Source: JBDLSY01 sp043777895
Lineage (GTDB): Bacteria > Pseudomonadota > Gammaproteobacteria > Burkholderiales > Burkholderiaceae_C
Direction of reading: 5' to 3'
NCBI GenBank assembly: GCA_043777895.1
Contig: JAYWHD010000081.1
Location: 1-25,253, forward strand
Length of the DNA: 25,253 nt
Part shown: positions 23,701 through 25,253 of the stretch, in pieces
Layout of the letters: every line of letters begins with the position of its first letter
How positions within the stretch are numbered: position 1 is the first letter of the stretch
Made by a program: the position numbers and the translations under genes
Notes under the pieces: generated by a model
What the model saw: the letters and a program-made list of their open reading frames with translations, nothing else
What the model was told of the DNA's origin: nothing
The model's database searches: none

Positions 23701-24478
23701 ACGCCTCAATAAAGCGTACACACACATTCAAAGTCAATTAAAACCTACAGAGTTAATTGAGACCAGTACACCCGATTTATCACCGATTGATACTAATAAT
23801 AGTAATAGTTACGTCTTAACACCTTTAACTGAACACACAGCCCCCATGGCATCATTACCTACTGTTTTACCTAAATTGTATGATGAAGCTGCGTATTATC
23901 AAGCTTTGGGGACATTAATGCATCATTTTTTTGAATACACACTGCGTTATGGAACCTTACCCAATATCAGTACTGTGTATCAGTGGGCAATTACTTTAAA
24001 CATTACATTAAATGCAGCAGAAACTTTATCAAAACAGTGTGTAGCGATGGTAAACAGCACGCAGTTATTGCAATTACGCTCACCCTTTATTACACATTTA
24101 GCGATAGAGGAGAGTATCTATTTGGCTGAAAATAAAAATATTGTTTTACGTCCTGACATAGTCGCTTATTTTTACCAACCCACAACAGTTTTAGAACCAT
24201 CCAATGGTTCATCAGAACACTCTTTAAGTGCGTGGATAATTGATTTTAAATTAAGTTTTGATGCCAATGATAACGAGAATAAAACTGTTGAACAAGAATA
24301 TGCTACACAATTATTACACTATTCACAGGCATTACAGTTAGCCAATATTCATTATATACAGTGCTATTTATTAACTTTATCGGGTGAATGCTGGCAATTA
24401 ACTGATAAAAGCACATCTAACGACCCTAAGCACTCATGGCACAGAGTTGATTTTCCATGGGTTCAACCAGCAATGTAA
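20714..24478 (+). CDS. UvrD/RecB-type helicase-nuclease, AddA-like, with intact PD-(D/E)XK nuclease domain
   Basis: A 1254-residue superfamily-1A helicase fused to a RecB-family nuclease, expected to process double-strand DNA ends for recombination repair and to degrade linear foreign DNA. Helicase motifs are Walker A ACAGSGKT (42-49), Ia TFTRKAA (73-79), II LLLDEFQDTNP (504-514), III VGDPKQSIYQFRRAD (543-557), V VRLSTIHGAKGLE (885-897) and VI VLYVAMTRA (969-977). The C-terminal nuclease has GTLMHHFFEY with H1070, D1148 (LRPDIVAY), D1177 and K1179 (WIIDFK), and the RecB-family QxxxY motif Q1199-Y1203, so it should be catalytically active. Asp/Ser/Asn-rich low-complexity inserts occur near 340-357. 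Length fits AddA (about 1230) or RecB (about 1180). No AddB-, RecC- or RecD-like gene is visible. It is alone on the plus strand, divergent from dsbB. AddA-like is preferred over RecB, but the distinction is not certain. Confidence 0.93.
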   Translation: MNHLKHLNNTYHVPFSANGEAISEKIFQQLALNIEQNVLIEACAGSGKTWLLVVRLLKLLLQGIDPKHIVAITFTRKAAQEMKTRLADMLNILQATVHLSHINGSIDDTDTIKEGKILLNTLNYPLNDTTCQLIQTVWEYCSQQGNWPSIVTFHEWFGELRNNAPLSSLASAGAVLTDDTKILKQEAWQQFWRDTQHNISLKNAMQSSVLALGLRRFENALEAMLERRAEWWVYAETLFSDAIPPSKHTDENTHTQSQENSVYSTDSAPFLANIAHEKFINALDLPHWFELQGDFNDLIPRIKNIITVYSSSKSVRLTQRTQALINALDKAIHLTGDFTSDNSNDSDDSNDNYHSKKTTNTVFNYSPQSSQSRTLLKKTIHTFLKILSTDKGIISKSYFKDLEKAVKSHPKYGDSTLFESDVEDVYVQLTKIQDYLLLIEHLPIHAHLLHCGAHWLASYQTLKQTQGVIDFTDLELDALNLLQARHNNAPVVSVLQLGLTVQHLLLDEFQDTNPVQWQALQAFLIPLLEESQAGGQASSVFIVGDPKQSIYQFRRADPRLFTHVKTLLNQRFNTVLLKTQRTRRNAQHINNWINTIFVEQSTDNNPLNPVDNPPLFSTQFTLSPAIGIINLLPVLSMPKKADTLNTEDTKPINCQSPAALEAQQILNTLKRWKARNPNLPWSQAMVLSRKREPLVIIAQVLRQAGIDYISAEKGGFFNLPEITDVIAILSALANPRDKLSVLNALRSPIFALTDTQLSELLEWHSTLPSSLNQVSEDWLGLAQLNTPWAVYTLQWLTSWQLLCNRLPMHDALDILLYQGQWLERLSAAYPERASSIYGHLAQLLHIALNIDQGRYPSLGRFIQAISELKLVDTTAAYSVLHTDAVRLSTIHGAKGLEADCVCLIDLYSADSRSNQSTNTNILLDWLPEQKYPKLFALQLLQDSVLSHCPHLANLIYQQNQAQKTEHDTVLYVAMTRAINELWCSAHHKKNLRSTYERLNKAYTHIQSQLKPTELIETSTPDLSPIDTNNSNSYVLTPLTEHTAPMASLPTVLPKLYDEAAYYQALGTLMHHFFEYTLRYGTLPNISTVYQWAITLNITLNAAETLSKQCVAMVNSTQLLQLRSPFITHLAIEESIYLAENKNIVLRPDIVAYFYQPTTVLEPSNGSSEHSLSAWIIDFKLSFDANDNENKTVEQEYATQLLHYSQALQLANIHYIQCYLLTLSGECWQLTDKSTSNDPKHSWHRVDFPWVQPAM

Positions 24479-24514
24479 ACAAGTATTAGGTATTAGTTTA
24501 TTACTTAAGGAACA

Positions 24515-24633
24515 CTATTTACTATTTACTATTTACTATTTACTATTTACTATTTACTATTTACTATTTATTATTTATTATTTATTATTTATTATTTATT
24601 ATTTATTATTTATTATTTATTATTTATTATTTA
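24515..24633. repeat. Large heptamer tandem array: 8 copies of CTATTTA then 9 of TTATTTA
   Basis: Seventeen perfect 7-nt units run without interruption for 119 nt. The first eight are CTATTTA and the next nine TTATTTA, differing only at the first base, with a sharp boundary at 24570/24571. It lies 37 nt past the helicase-nuclease stop and about 80 nt from the stop of the convergent methyltransferase gene. The plus strand has no stop codon in any frame, which creates a false ORF; the minus strand has TAA/TAG in all three frames. Confidence 0.97.
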
Positions 24634-24711
24634 CTGCTTACTTTAAATGTTTGTCTAAGGTGTCAAGTATGTTTTTTGTCATAAGTTTTGTAAAAAATCA
24701 AAAAATAATAT

Positions 24712-25253
24712 TTATGGTTTCTCTAAAATATGCAAATATTCGGTTGTTGAGTGTGCTGTATGGTTTCTATTTTCTTCTTTATCTGCTTTAAAACGCTGAT
24801 AATTGGTTGTGAACAAATCGTATTTTCCGTATTTTGATAAGATTGCTCTTATTTCATTTTCGCTCATCAAACCTTCATTGTTATAACTCAAAAATGTATA
24901 TTTAAACTCTGCGTTTTTAATCAACTCCTCAAATGATTTTGCCACGAGATTTTTACTGCAAAAATTAGACCTTTTATAGGTACGAAGTCCTGTTTTACCT
25001 TTCGGTGTAAAAATATCATATTTTGCAATGGTATTCAATAAATGATAATTTGCTCCGTATTGTCTTGCATTGTAAGGCGGATCAAGATATAAAATATCGC
25101 CATTTATTTTTTTTATAAGTTCATTACTGTCTGCATTAAATACTTTATGGTCGTTATCATTCAAGGTAAAAAGTGCAGGTGTAATAGTCATTTCTCTTTG
25201 TGCAGATTTTTTTATGTGTTTCAAAAAAGCACCATAAACTGATGCGGTATTAG
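24712..25253 (-). CDS. DNA adenine methyltransferase (D12 class), 5' part outside the window
   Basis: This is the C-terminal portion of a DNA N6-adenine methyltransferase. The catalytic motif IV is LYLDPPYNARQYG, followed by YHLLNTI. Downstream are SNFCSKNLVAKSFEELI, LSYNNEGLMSENEI, a YQRFKADKEENR basic segment and the terminal EYLHILEK, a pattern seen in type II restriction-modification methylases of this class. The frame stays open beyond the internal TTG at 25222-25224 to the window edge and reads NTASVYGAFLKHIKKSA, which is normal D12-family sequence, so the true start and the SAM-binding motif lie outside. It is convergent with the helicase-nuclease gene. A cognate restriction enzyme, if present, would be outside the window. 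The gene may have been acquired horizontally, as is usual for such methylases. Confidence 0.88.
   Translation of the reverse strand, partial: NTASVYGAFLKHIKKSAQREMTITPALFTLNDNDHKVFNADSNELIKKINGDILYLDPPYNARQYGANYHLLNTIAKYDIFTPKGKTGLRTYKRSNFCSKNLVAKSFEELIKNAEFKYTFLSYNNEGLMSENEIRAILSKYGKYDLFTTNYQRFKADKEENRNHTAHSTTEYLHILEKP

Noticed and set aside
24447..24791. Plus-strand 114-residue ORF with repeating hydrophobic YYLLF(T/I)I pattern
   Set aside because: It is created by the heptamer array, which has no stop codon on the plus strand. It overlaps the helicase end and the methyltransferase gene and lacks any family similarity or ribosome binding site.

Overview
The window is an AT-rich (roughly one third G+C by eye) chromosomal segment that looks betaproteobacterial, most likely Burkholderiales-like. 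The evidence is two small families largely confined to that class (DUF3460 next to scpA, and a DUF1840 protein), a ScpA N-terminus of the Burkholderiales type, beta-type TrmB and HemA, and a CHASE2 kinase / FecR / OmpR-type regulator trio often seen in betaproteobacteria. No rRNA, tRNA, CRISPR array, insertion sequence or prophage was found. Most genes lie on the minus strand; only trmB and a large RecB/AddA-like helicase-nuclease are on the plus strand.

Layout. 15-6074 (minus): a heavy-metal efflux locus in the order small secreted protein, outer-membrane channel, periplasmic adaptor, RND pump, which is the order of czcI-C-B-A. It has visibly lower G+C and more Asn/Ile low-complexity sequence than the housekeeping genes. 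6188-6940 (plus): trmB, divergent from the efflux locus and convergent with hemA. 7008-13357 (minus): OmpR-type response regulator, FecR-domain periplasmic protein, CHASE2 sensor kinase, then hemA (glutamyl-tRNA reductase, first step of the C5 tetrapyrrole pathway). 13454-14907 (minus): DUF1840 protein, HAD phosphatase, DUF1653 protein. 15120-20563 (minus): gyrA, proC, scpA, a DUF3460 protein and dsbB, covering chromosome topology and condensation, proline synthesis and periplasmic disulfide formation. 20714-24478 (plus): a 1254-residue UvrD-type helicase with an intact RecB-family nuclease domain but no AddB-like partner in view. 24712-25253 (minus): a D12-class DNA adenine methyltransferase cut off by the window end.

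The most unusual property is a high density of short tandem repeats. Almost every intergenic gap holds a tandem array of 6-17-nt AT-rich units, often heptamers, several directly against a start or stop codon; the largest is a 17-copy heptamer array at 24515-24633. Inside genes, 12-nt units occur in frame and insert Asn-rich spacers, including one inside the ATPase domain of the CHASE2 kinase. Most genes lack a recognisable Shine-Dalgarno sequence; the RND pump and the response regulator are clear exceptions.

The best candidate for an under-described system is the regulator / FecR / CHASE2-kinase trio. It looks like a complete envelope-sensing phosphorelay in which a FecR-domain protein with LysM-like and Ig-like parts accompanies a two-component pair, with no ECF sigma factor in the window. 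The solitary AddA-like nuclease and the repeat-laden metal efflux locus are further points of interest.
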